NCBI GenBank assembly: GCA_944989445.1
Contig: CALYLW010000164.1
Coordinates: 931,001 to 995,000, forward strand
Length of the DNA: 64,000 bases
Source of the DNA: Ampullaceana balthica
Taxonomy: Eukaryota > Mollusca > Gastropoda > Lymnaeidae
Reading direction: 5' to 3'
Below, piece after piece: positions 21,447 to 30,272 of the stretch; the first letter of the stretch is position 1; the number at the start of each line of letters is the position of its first letter. The translations under genes were made by a program, and so were the position numbers. The notes below the pieces were generated by a model. It was not told the DNA's origin. It saw nothing but the letters and a program-made list of their open reading frames with translations, and did not search any database.

Positions 21447-22283
21447 TTCGGTAAGGAATGTATGTATATATATTGATAAAGTTATAAATCGTCCAAATGA
21501 AAAATCTTGAATTCAAAAATGTTAAGTTCAAATAAGTGACACGTCTAAACCATAAAATCTAGTTATTGGCAAGATGAGACAACAAAAAGAATCCTCACAC
21601 GGGATCTTTAGTATACTTTATATATACGCTCCCTCAGATTGACAAAATATATTAAATGGTCCGATCGTTTTGAATAAAAGTCACTTGGTTAAAATTTCAA
21701 TTTTTGAGTAGTTTTTAAAGAATTTAGTTCATTCCATTAATCCAAAATTGCGATAATCAAACTCTTCACACAATGAATGGATAAAAATTCCGTTTCTTTA
21801 TTTATAATTCACACCAACACATTGAATAGTCCATAGCTTCTCGGTTCGATGTTATGTTTACTATTACTAATATTTCCTGGAATCAACTAGCATTAAGCAT
21901 GTTGACGTCACGACCTATATATGTTCACCGTGTGTCACCATTCAGTAAGCCTACACGACCCAGATTCCAGTACTGTGTAGTATGCTTGTACTGTCGTCGA
22001 ATGTGACGTAGAACCAACTAGGCGACCTAGTTGTATATACCGTACACCGTGACCATGCGCCTGTATGCCGCCATTTTGAAATCTTCTTGTATTTTCATTG
22101 AACCACAAAAGTTTATTCACAGCTTCTTACGAACTTGAATATTCAAAAATACTATAGCTGGTATTATTTCTTATTTTAAAGAATACTTTCCTTTTTTGGA
22201 AATATCCAACACTTATTTCCACGAAACCTCTCTCTCGAAATTTCTTGTACAGTGTTCACATAGAACTTTTACTTCGACACCAA

Positions 22284-22598
22284 TGTAACTATATATATAT
22301 AACTTTATATTTCTCTTTTATGTAGGCGTTCTCACAGTAATTAATCTTGTGCACAATAATTCACTGAAGAATTCGTTTATCCAAAACAACTTTAATATAC
22401 ATATATATTGTACACATAAGAATCTTTTGAGGTAATATAACGTGGAAATCTTGAGCTATTCACTATCCATGCTTCCCTGTCGGAAGTCTACACACAACTG
22501 TTCACCCAACACTTTCAACCAATAGAAATGCTCCTTTCTTCCCGCGTCTCTTGTACACGTGACCTTACGTCACAAAATTATGTTAATCAGATGTGACA
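22284..22598 (-). repeat. 5' LTR of the Gypsy element
   Basis: 315 bp, paired with 18504-18817. In element (minus) orientation it begins TGTCACATCTGATT and is followed by the primer-binding site. Confidence 0.93.
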
Positions 22599-22603
22599 CT
22601 TAC

Positions 22604-23194
22604 CTTTTCTTAAGAACACAATCTTGAAAAATGTTAGTGCCGGTGCTTTGTGGTGCAGCGATTACGTGTAATTTAATTGCAATGCACATCGGTTGTGACA
22701 AAAAAAAATTATTTTAAGATAAAGTGCCTATTTGTACACAAATGTAGTTAAAATATAATTGCAAAATATATGTATATGAGCAACAAAGCCCGTCGAAGGA
22801 CGTTCCGCCACCGTTCGGTGGCATGTTGTAACTCCCCTCCAACAGCCGTCTCGACCGGCATTACATGTGCATCGCGTCAAAAATACTATTCACTATAGTT
22901 AAAATAAATAAGTCGTAAAAACAGAGCTTTTTGCTATAAATCCCAACGCGCATAACTCAAAATAAAGTCTTGGAAGAAATACTGCACCAAAAATAACTCG
23001 TTTTGAACGTCCGCGTAAATGGCGTAAAAGTGTTCAATATGATTGGCTGTAGGAGTCATATGTGTTTGAGGGACCAATCGCTATAGATGACCGGACAGAA
23101 CGGACAGAAACTTGCCTTTTATTATATAGGATTTGGATACAAATTATGTCATGCAACAATTTAAAAAAGAATAATCTTAAGCCTTTAGTGCTTA
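22604..23194. other. Non-coding, diverged dispersed-repeat sequence
   Basis: From about 22890 there is AAAACAGAGCTTTTTGCTAT, resembling an end of the 9640-10160 repeat family. A TATATAGGATTT motif lies near 23125. No gene seen. Confidence 0.5.
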
Positions 23195-23760
23195 TTAAAT
23201 CCCTTATATTAGCGTCCCCGCGGTCTCTCTCTCTCTGTCTTGGGTTCGCGGTCGGTCGGTCGGGAGGGCGGAAAAACAAAAGTAAAAAATGACCCACTTC
23301 CCGTGATCCGACCGAACTGAAATTTGGCACATGGACCCGTCTCACCTAACAATGCATCGTATCGAAATTTCAGATCGATCGAACCTACCGTAATTAAATT
23401 AATGCATTTCTAGTTTATCCTTATATAACGTATGTAATTCAAATTCACTGTTTGTTATTTTATTTTTTCACGTGATTGTTCAGTCACGCGTTGACGCGAC
23501 CCATCGAAGTACCGGCGTGCTTTTGTTTACATTTTACGTGTCACGCTGAGCTCGGTCCAGCGATCGGTGACCAGATCTTTCCCCTCTCCCACCCGCCCCC
23601 CAGGGGTTATAAAGCAAATGAAAGTTAAGACAGATTCAATCTGTAAATGGTTGTCGCGTTGGAACATAATCAATACTTTCACTTTCAGTTATGTCTCATA
23701 TATAAGTGATTTATAGTCAAAAACTTTGTTTTTACGGGTTTGTTTTATTTACTATCGTCG
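23195..23760. mobile_element. Dispersed repeat, ~560 bp, copy B
   Basis: Inverse of 9640-10160 with shared blocks throughout. It also has an extra CT-rich (TCTC)n tract at 23223-23240. Non-coding. Confidence 0.75.
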
Positions 23761-24039
23761 TCATTTCGTATGTCTTTGTGTTGATGAGGCAATCATCGTT
23801 TTATTTCCACTTTTTTAAGTTGATAGATTTCTTTTAAAAAAAATACTTTTCTGTAAGTTTTAATAAACGATAACATAAAACATAATCCAAAAAAAAAGTT
23901 CAATGGAACTTTATCAAAAAAGTAATAAAGTTACTATTGTTACTATATATGTAAGTCTTTGTAAATATTAACTTTAACTAATTAGTTAAATTTGCATGCT
24001 TATTTTTTGTGTGCAATTTTTTCATGTCATGTTTCGACT

Positions 24040-24480
24040 GAGGATAATGCTACACATCGATACTATTCCTGTAATTTGTCTCAGTAAAGCTCATTGATGA
24101 AAAGCCAGCTTCACATACTTAAGATGGCGGAAACGGAAGAAGAGTCATGTGAACGATTTCGGCTACTGCATGATGTTCCGCACTCAAATAAACCCAAAGG
24201 ATGCAAGAGAGGTCATAGTTCCGAAATTCATTTAAAAATCCTTCAACCGCTGCTAACTCCAGCAATTCATCTTCTAAAGTTACAGACAAATCAACCTTCG
24301 ATGCCATAAATGGATTGGGTATCCATGATCCATTCAGTACCTTTCGGTAGATTATTCTCTATTTGTAAGAAGAACTCAAAATGTTCGATTAATTTTGTCG
24401 TTTTCAATGATGACTTTTTGTAGAGATGGAACATCAAGCTCTTTATCTGCACGTGACGCCTCTGAGGACTAGACTATAAG
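24040..24480 (-). pseudogene. hAT transposase C-terminal fragment (ZBED5/GTF2IRD2-like)
   Basis: On the minus strand, 24480 to 24310 gives KSLMFHLYKKS, then LIEHFEFFLQ, then LPKGTEWIMDTQ. From 24307, DLSVTLEDELLELAAVEG, NEFRNYDLSCILWVYL and TLLPFPPS lead, after a TAA at about 24119, into VCEAGFSSM. This order is the hAT C-terminal dimerisation region of the ZBED5/FAM200/GTF2IRD2 group, where a CEAGFS block normally follows. The in-frame stop and lost N-terminus make it a fossil. Confidence 0.75.
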
Positions 24481-24900
24481 GCGCTTTCATTCGTACTCCT
24501 GGAGTGGTTGTATCCCGGAACCGAAAGTTCATTCATATTGCTGTACAAGGTCATTCGCTCTCTGTTATCACCAATGACGCAAAACACCTTGCCGGCATCG
24601 ATATTTCATTATCGTCACATCTATTTTGGATTTGTAGTGGTTTTGTTTTTCTTTAAATAGTTAATTCATGTGACATTTTAAAAATATCGTTTCATCCCAC
24701 AAAGTATTGATAGGACAACTACCGTTTAACATGGTTATCTGCTCTTAGCTCTCTAGCTTTCATTCACGTTAAAGCTTTTGGAGGGTTCTTAAAATGAGAC
24801 GGTTGTCTTCTTCTGCGAACTTCGAAGGAGTAGTTTATATGTTAGAGTTGGGTACCAGATATTTGGGCGCATCCTAAACCGACAGAAGGCCTTTAAATAT

Positions 24901-25051
24901 CAGAGGCGTCACTTGGGACGGTGTCAGCCTGGTGCGGTAGCTCGTGGTTTCACCACACTCACGACTTACACCACAGACCTCCTCCTCCAAGTCTGCCAGG
25001 GATCTTGTGATGGTGTCCCCACCCCCCGCACACACCCTAGTGACGCCTCTG
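24901..25051. mobile_element. MITE, CAGAGGCGTCAC family, 151 bp
   Basis: Inverted ends CAGAGGCGTCACTTGGGA and CCTAGTGACGCCTCTG. The interior has ACCTCCTCCTCCAAGTCTGC. No convincing TSD. Confidence 0.85.
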
Positions 25052-25325
25052 GATATCATATTGGAAAAGGGGGCGGGGTCGTAAAATTGTCTTACATTGA
25101 ATATACTCAAAGGTCATGGCGAATACATCTAAAACTGGAAAGTGTTATTACTAACAAATAATCTCACTTGATAAGACCACTACACAATATCATAGCTATG
25201 AAGACAAATGCCGTAAGGGCAGAGCTGTTAGTTTTCTTCCATTTCTTCGAAAAATCCCCGCGACAAGATTACCTGCAGGGTCCACGCGCCTCCCTCCCCC
25301 TTCAAATGCCACCGCCAACGCAAAC

Positions 25326-25540
25326 CAGAGGCGCCACTAGGGTTGGTGTCGCCCAGTGCGGTGGCTCGCATGGTGTCACCCCCCCCCCTCGTGACTTACC
25401 TCCATAAGACCTTCTCCGAGTCTGCCAGTGCCAAAGAATAGTAAAATACAAATTACAAATTTTCACACATTTGGGTGTCACCCCTTGTGATTATGCGACT
25501 AGGTGCGGTCCGCAGACGCACACCCATAGTGACGCCTCTG
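25326..25540. mobile_element. MITE, CAGAGGCGCCACTAGGG family, 215 bp
   Basis: Ends CAGAGGCGCCACTAGGG and ATAGTGACGCCTCTG. The interior shares CTTCTCCGAGTCTGCCAGTG with the copies at 1641-1825 and 24901-25051. Confidence 0.85.
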
Positions 25541-25903
25541 AGTGTGGTAACAGCTCAGCCGATCAATTTCAATTACCTCATGTTTTGGATAAATTTAGAA
25601 ACATTTACGAATGAAGATACTCCATGAAATCTCGGAGGTGAACCGGAAATCCCGCCACCCTAAAATAATGCACCCTCCCCCCCCCTCCGGGGTACTGATG
25701 AACCCCGCCCAACACCGCCTTCATCTTACACCTTGGAACTTGACAAAATTAGCCGTCCAACCGCCGTTGAACTGGAGTGAATATGCGTTAATCCACCATG
25801 AAACTGGAGAATATCTGCATGTTCTAATGCATTTCCAAGAGTATGTTAATTTTAAACCCATTTCATTTGTTGAAAAAGTAGAGACTGGTTCAATGAATAT
25901 TGT
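25541..25903. other. Non-coding, nothing recognised
   Basis: A 122-codon plus frame (25611-25979) runs into the next MITE and has no recognisable motif, so it is not called. Confidence 0.4.
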
Positions 25904-26096
25904 CAGGGCCGGTCTTAGCCCGCTGCAACCTATGCAGTCGCAGTTGGCCCCGCGCTTTCATAGGCCACGCCTATCTTAATTTTCACTTATTATCCTTATT
26001 AATTCTTTATTCCTACCCAAACTTGGTCCCAGGAAATCCGTTTTGCATACTACTACTAAGCCGCATAGGGCCCCGAAATTGCTTAGACCGGCCCTG
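25904..26096. mobile_element. hAT MITE, 193 bp, perfect 8-bp TSD
   Basis: Ends CAGGGCCGGTCTTAGC and GCTTAGACCGGCCCTG, near-perfect TIRs, with the 8-bp TSD AATATTGT at 25896-25903 and 26097-26104. Confidence 0.93.
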
Positions 26097-26104
26097 AATA
26101 TTGT

Positions 26105-27150
26105 TGAACGTTTGTGTTCCGTCTTCGCTAGTTCATTTGTAAAAATATGTTACAGGGGTTGACCTGAACACATTGTCTGGGCCAGAGATTTGAAGCCCCT
26201 TAGCGTGCTAGGATATAGTAACCAAGACGAAATCTGTGACCGTTGAAAATATCGTACAATACAGTCTAGTGGTATAATGGTGCCTACGTTGAAATTTTTA
26301 AACGTCCCAGTTTGTCTCTGTCCCCACAAAATAGGTTATATTAAAATAACAAGAAAATTGAAGAAGATGGCCATTGACCGTTTCCGCAATCGATCTTCTA
26401 CGTCACATAGTATTGCGTAGATCAGTGGTCCTCAACCATTTGTAGCATACTATTAGCCACTCCAATGTTTTATGTCGAAGAAATAAATAATTGAAAATAA
26501 TGTTGATGTCGCTGGCTAATTTTAAACATAATTTCAGTCACCTTTAGCTTCTGATTTAATTGTGTGTTGTTGTTTTTTTATTGGCAAAAAATTATTTGAC
26601 ATCTTACAGCCGTATAATGGCTGATTAGCGGTAGTCAGCGGATTAAAGGGTGAGAGTCACTGATGAATGCCACTGAATACCACCCCTTTACTATAGCACT
26701 GCGACACCTATAAATAGTAGCAGGCACCGCGGCGCGTTTATCACTCCGTGCGATAACGATTTGTTCCGGATTTAGCCAGACAGTAATACCACACAGAGCC
26801 ACCTAATCTCGGGTGATGCTCTATAAATATGAACGGAACAGTACTTGTGTCAACACGGAGTGGCGCCGGATGGGGGTAGCGTGCGTGAGCCGTGATCAAT
26901 GGATCGTTACTGCACGCGTCATCAGAGCCGGATTTACACCCTTGTGCCCCTACCCCGCCATAATTACATGTAACTCTAAATAAGAAATTATGAGCCGTAA
27001 ATAGGAAAGAAAAATTATATATTTTAAAAATTAACTTTTGTTGTCATCCATAAAAAACGCAGGTACTCCTCCACAAACACTTTAGCATCGTCCATAAAAC
27101 TTACGGTGTCATCCATAAAATCTTTAGGTGTCCATCATAAAAAACTATAG
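26105..27150. other. Non-coding with MITE scraps
   Basis: At 26421-26470 there is a GATCAGTGGTCCTCAACC motif typical of a hAT MITE end. Near 26925 there is a GAGCCGGATTTACACCC end-like motif. Tandem TCCATAAAA variants occur at 27045-27150. No gene seen. Confidence 0.45.
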
Positions 27151-27188
27151 GCGTCAGAGGCGTCACTAAGGGGTGCGGGCGTTGCAGA

Positions 27189-28416
27189 CAATGTTCCCTT
27201 TTAGCTGCGCGGTTGCAGTGTTATCTTCCCGACTCCGCGTAGCAGTTTAGAATTGCCGCGCAGTAAATTTTGTAAAATACTGCACAAAAAATGGTTGCTG
27301 TGTAACTTTGCACACGAGTAATTTGCACTGTGGGCAACTATGCACAAATTCAACATAAATGCAAACCTCATTGAGGTGATCAAGAACCTTTACAACAGAG
27401 CAACCAGCACAGTACTCTTCAACAGCAAGCTGGGAGATTGGTTCAAGACCACTGTTGGTGTCAGACAAGGATGTCTACTTTCCCCCATCCTCTTCAACTT
27501 CTTCCTTGAAATGATCATGACAGATGTGCTAGAAGACCATGTCGGAACAGTCAGCATCGGAGGGAGAAGTATAACCAACCTACGCTTCGCCGATGACATA
27601 GACGGCCTAGCTGGTAGCAAGGACGAACTAAAAGAATTCCTCACAAAGCTAGAGAAAACAACAAAGACGTACGGCATGGAAATCAATGCAGAAAAGACCA
27701 AGGTCATGGCTAATAGTAAATTCACAAGTGAGATTCGGATAGACGGGCAAAAACTCGAAGAAGTCTCCACCTTCAAATATCTAGGGGCCATAATATCCGA
27801 CGAAGGCTCAAAGCCAGAAATTCTTGCCAGAGTAGCCCAAACAATGGCGGCATTGAGTAAATTAAAGCACATCTGGCAAAGTAAGAAGCTCTCCCTGAGA
27901 ACAAAGATCCGGCTAATGCGCTCTCTGGCGATGTCGGTCTTTTTGTATGGTTGTGAGGCTTGGACGCTCACTGCAGACCTCCAAAGAAGAATCAATGCGC
28001 TGGAGATGAGATGCTTTCAGAAAGATATTGAACATCCCCTACACAGCGCACATCACAAACGAAGCGGTCCGCAACACAATATGTGCTGTCATTGGTCCCT
28101 ACGAGGACTTACTCACATCAATTAAAAAGAGGAAATTACGATGGTACGGACACGTGACAAGAAATGGAGGTCTCGCAAAAACTATATTGCAAGGCACAGT
28201 CCAGAGAGGAAGGAAAAGAGGCAGACAAAAGAAAAGATGGGAGGACGATATCAAAGAGTGGACCGGCCTGTCATTCAGCGACTCTCAAAGGGCAGCACAG
28301 GATCGGGACAAATGGCGTGTGTTAGTGAGCAGTTCACGATGGTGCCCCAACGACCCAACAACGGGTTAAGTGATAGTTATTTGCGCACGGACCAACATGT
28401 CTTAGAGGGAACATTG
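27189..28416. mobile_element. hAT MITE, CAATGTTCCCT family, carrying a LINE insertion
   Basis: The outer ends CAATGTTCCCTTTTAG and CTTAGAGGGAACATTG are flanked by the perfect 8-bp TSD GTTGCAGA (27181-27188 and 28417-28424). The first ~130 bp and last ~40 bp match the compact copy at 52426-52612. The ~1.05 kb between is a LINE fragment. The MITE itself sits in a CAGAGGCGTCACTAAGG-family MITE (left end at 27156, right interior from 28425). Confidence 0.88.
27322..28372 (+). pseudogene. 5'-truncated LINE, reverse transcriptase C-terminal half
   Basis: From 27340, FNINANLIEVIKNLYNRATS, then TTVGVRQGCLLSPILFN, then the catalytic FADDIDGLAGS (FADD motif, codons about 83-93). These are followed by GMEINAEKTKVM, FKYLGAIISDEG, LRTKIRLMRSL, LYGCEAWTLTA and EMRCFQK. 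Near 28025 a frameshift moves the homology to the frame of 28028-28369, with HITNEAVRNTI, LLTSIKKRKLRWYGHV, GLAKTILQGTVQ and KKRWEDDIKEWTGL. This is a non-LTR retrotransposon end of an RTE/CR1-like type common in invertebrates. The exact clade is unsure. The N-terminal endonuclease and first RT motifs are lost. Confidence 0.88.
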
Positions 28417-28461
28417 GTTGCAGACCACACCGGGTGAAACCAAAATGTAAAATTATGTAAG

Positions 28462-28558
28462 CAGGGCCGGAGTAACACTCCGTCTTTCCGTGCAATTGCA
28501 CGGAGTGAAAAAATTGAGGGCCGCAAAATTTATTTTATGAACATGCGGAGGAGCGATG
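28462..28558. mobile_element. MITE fragment interrupted by the LTR element
   Basis: Starts CAGGGCCGGAGTAACACTCC and contains a CCGTGCAATTGCACGG palindrome. It is cut by the LTR element at 28559. Its right end was not recognised beyond 34893. Confidence 0.5.
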
Positions 28559-29066
28559 TGTTACGGTCAGATGTTGTGGTGTGGGGATAACTACGCATAA
28601 ATGGGGCTGTGAACACTTGTCCTCGTGGAACGGGGGCAAGCGAACTCAAGGTACGTGCAAAGTTGTAATGAATTGACAGGACCACGGTCAAAGGGAGACA
28701 TGTGATTGACCCAGGGTCCAGTCACAAACCGGTCGGACAAGACGGGGGTATAATAGGGGTCACATTGTGTGTCGAAAGGAGTGTTAAGTTGCCAAGTAGC
28801 AGGCAGGTGAAAGACGTACGATAGAGTGTGGAGTTTTGTGAACGTGGTCCAATCCGGTCAAGCTGGGCCGAGGACTCTGGATGGTATGACCATCAACTGT
28901 AAACTGCCAATTGTACTGTACCATAAATATGTTCAAAGCTTCTGGATGTCATTAAACTTATGTTGAAAGAAAACAACCCAGCGTTGCTAAGTCTTTTACC
29001 CGTCTACGTGGTAAATATCTGTGGCTAAGGGGGGGACCTCAACCCCTAGACAACGACTCCGCCACA
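28559..29066 (+). repeat. 5' LTR of element 1
   Basis: 508 bp, TG...CA termini. A TATA-like TATAATAG lies at 28750 within the LTR. It matches 34381-34888 base for base as far as I could compare. Confidence 0.95.
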
Positions 29067-29199
29067 GTGGGGGCCCCGTCGAAAAACCGAGCCAAGACGC
29101 TGTGCATCAAGACACGTCACTAAAGGAGAAACGACGAAAAACACATCAACGAACTGGCCGTACTAGCCATACTGATATCAAGATCTTCACGAGAGCGTA

Positions 29200-29436
29200 G
29201 GGCTTACGCCTCGTAACGACGACACCAGTGGTGTTGAAGACAGCCGGAGCAGTGGTGTGAAACACAGCCATAGAAGTGGTGGGGAAGACAGCCGTAGCAG
29301 TACTGCTGAAGACAGCCGGAGCAGTGATGTTGAAGACAGCCGGAGCAGTGGTATTGAAGACAGCCGAAGCAGTGGGGTTATAGACGCAGCAATGGAGGCC
29401 ATGCAAACTGCACCCGGAGGAGCATCGAAGGAATAA
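29200..29436 (+). other. Leader of element 1 with a ~24-30-bp tandem repeat coding DSRSS
   Basis: Five or six imperfect units around GAAGACAGCCGGAGCAGT. On the plus strand an open stretch ending at TAA (29434-29436) reads as repeats of the type GVEDSRSSGI and then IDAAMEAMQTAPGG. It has no early ATG (the upstream stop is near 29171). Translation is uncertain. Confidence 0.5.
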
Positions 29437-29793
29437 CGAACACTAACTATGACAGTAACACGTTGCAAAAGCTGACTACAGCCAGGACAACCTCGAGGTT
29501 ACAACCTCAGTAATACGTGACAGTGAAGTCGGTGACTTTGTGATTTTCTTACCTATGGATATTGATACTGCCCTGGTGTAATGTGATTTTCTTATGTATG
29601 GTTATTATGTGAGTTTGGATTTCCCTTGATAGTAAGTACTGATTTAAATAATTTTTTTTGACGAAATTCTGAATTATAAAATATTGTCAAAATATTAGAT
29701 TGGTCTCTAGATATATGACATTTTATATGTAAAGTATATTGTCAGTGTAATTGAAGCGCTATAGTAGAACATTTTTTATTATAAAGAGTCAAA

Positions 29794-30246
29794 ATGCGGT
29801 GGCTAGATACGGAAGAACTTAAGCGAAGGGCCCGAAAGGAGGGATTAGAAGGGGAAGAGGCGAAAGTATGGTTAAGAGAGAGAAAGATGGGTGAGCAAGA
29901 CGAGGAACGGGCTATAAGGAGGGGAGAGACAAACAAAGAAAGAGAGATCAGGTTAAAAAAACGGACAGAGAGAGAAATGGACATATTTAAATCCTACAGA
30001 AAGAAATGGGATCGGCATCATCTTAGCAGAACGGATAAGCAGTTCGACGACATAAGGGTGGAACCTAAAAAGAGATTAGAAAATGAGATTGATTACAAAG
30101 AATTTGTAAGGGAAGTTGTTGAGGCCGAAAAGAAGATAAAGCAGGGTCAATTAACTAATGTAGTGACTGCTAATAAAGGGAAGGAAAAGGGTGAAAGGGA
30201 AGATCGCTTGTTGGGGGCTAAAAAAAAATTGAAGAGATACGGTTAA
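29794..30246 (+). CDS. Element 1 ORF1: Gag-like N-terminal domain
   Basis: 150 codons starting MRWLDTEELK. Residues 5-35 (RRARKEGLEGEEAKVWLRER) match the pattern GL-GEE--FIRE-- at the N-terminus of invertebrate Ty3/Gypsy Gag proteins; compare GLKGKEMRDFIEE in the element at 18504-22598. The rest is highly charged and probably coiled coil. The frame enters a run of nine A (30220-30228) and stops 15 bp later. Past that run the -1 frame continues as ORF2 without a stop. ORF1 and ORF2 may thus be one protein made by -1 slippage, or separated by a one-base deletion. Element 2 shows the equivalent region (KIEEVRAKW) in one frame. Confidence 0.8.
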   Translation: MRWLDTEELKRRARKEGLEGEEAKVWLRERKMGEQDEERAIRRGETNKEREIRLKKRTEREMDIFKSYRKKWDRHHLSRTDKQFDDIRVEPKKRLENEIDYKEFVREVVEAEKKIKQGQLTNVVTANKGKEKGEREDRLLGAKKKLKRYG

Positions 30247-30272
30247 AGTGGGAGCAAGAAGATAAAGAATCA

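Larger units (their letters stand above)
18504..22598 (-). mobile_element. Ty3/Gypsy-type LTR retrotransposon, pol mostly deleted
   Basis: Two LTRs (18504-18817 and 22284-22598) start TGT and end ACA. The element is flanked by the perfect 5-bp TSD CTTAC (18499-18503 and 22599-22603). On the minus strand the 5' LTR is followed by a primer-binding-site-like TGGTGTCGAAG. The 3' LTR is preceded by a purine stretch (GAAGGATGGGAGTGAA). The interior holds gag (21446-19574) and then only the tail of RNase H (19480-19398). Protease, reverse transcriptase and integrase are absent, so the copy is non-autonomous. Confidence 0.93.

Noticed and set aside
25611..25979. A 122-codon plus-strand frame
   Set aside because: No recognisable motif, and it runs into a MITE with a clear TSD; likely chance.
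27240..28000. Minus-strand open frames opposite the LINE fragment
   Set aside because: The plus strand carries the FADD reverse-transcriptase motif and the expected order of LINE blocks.
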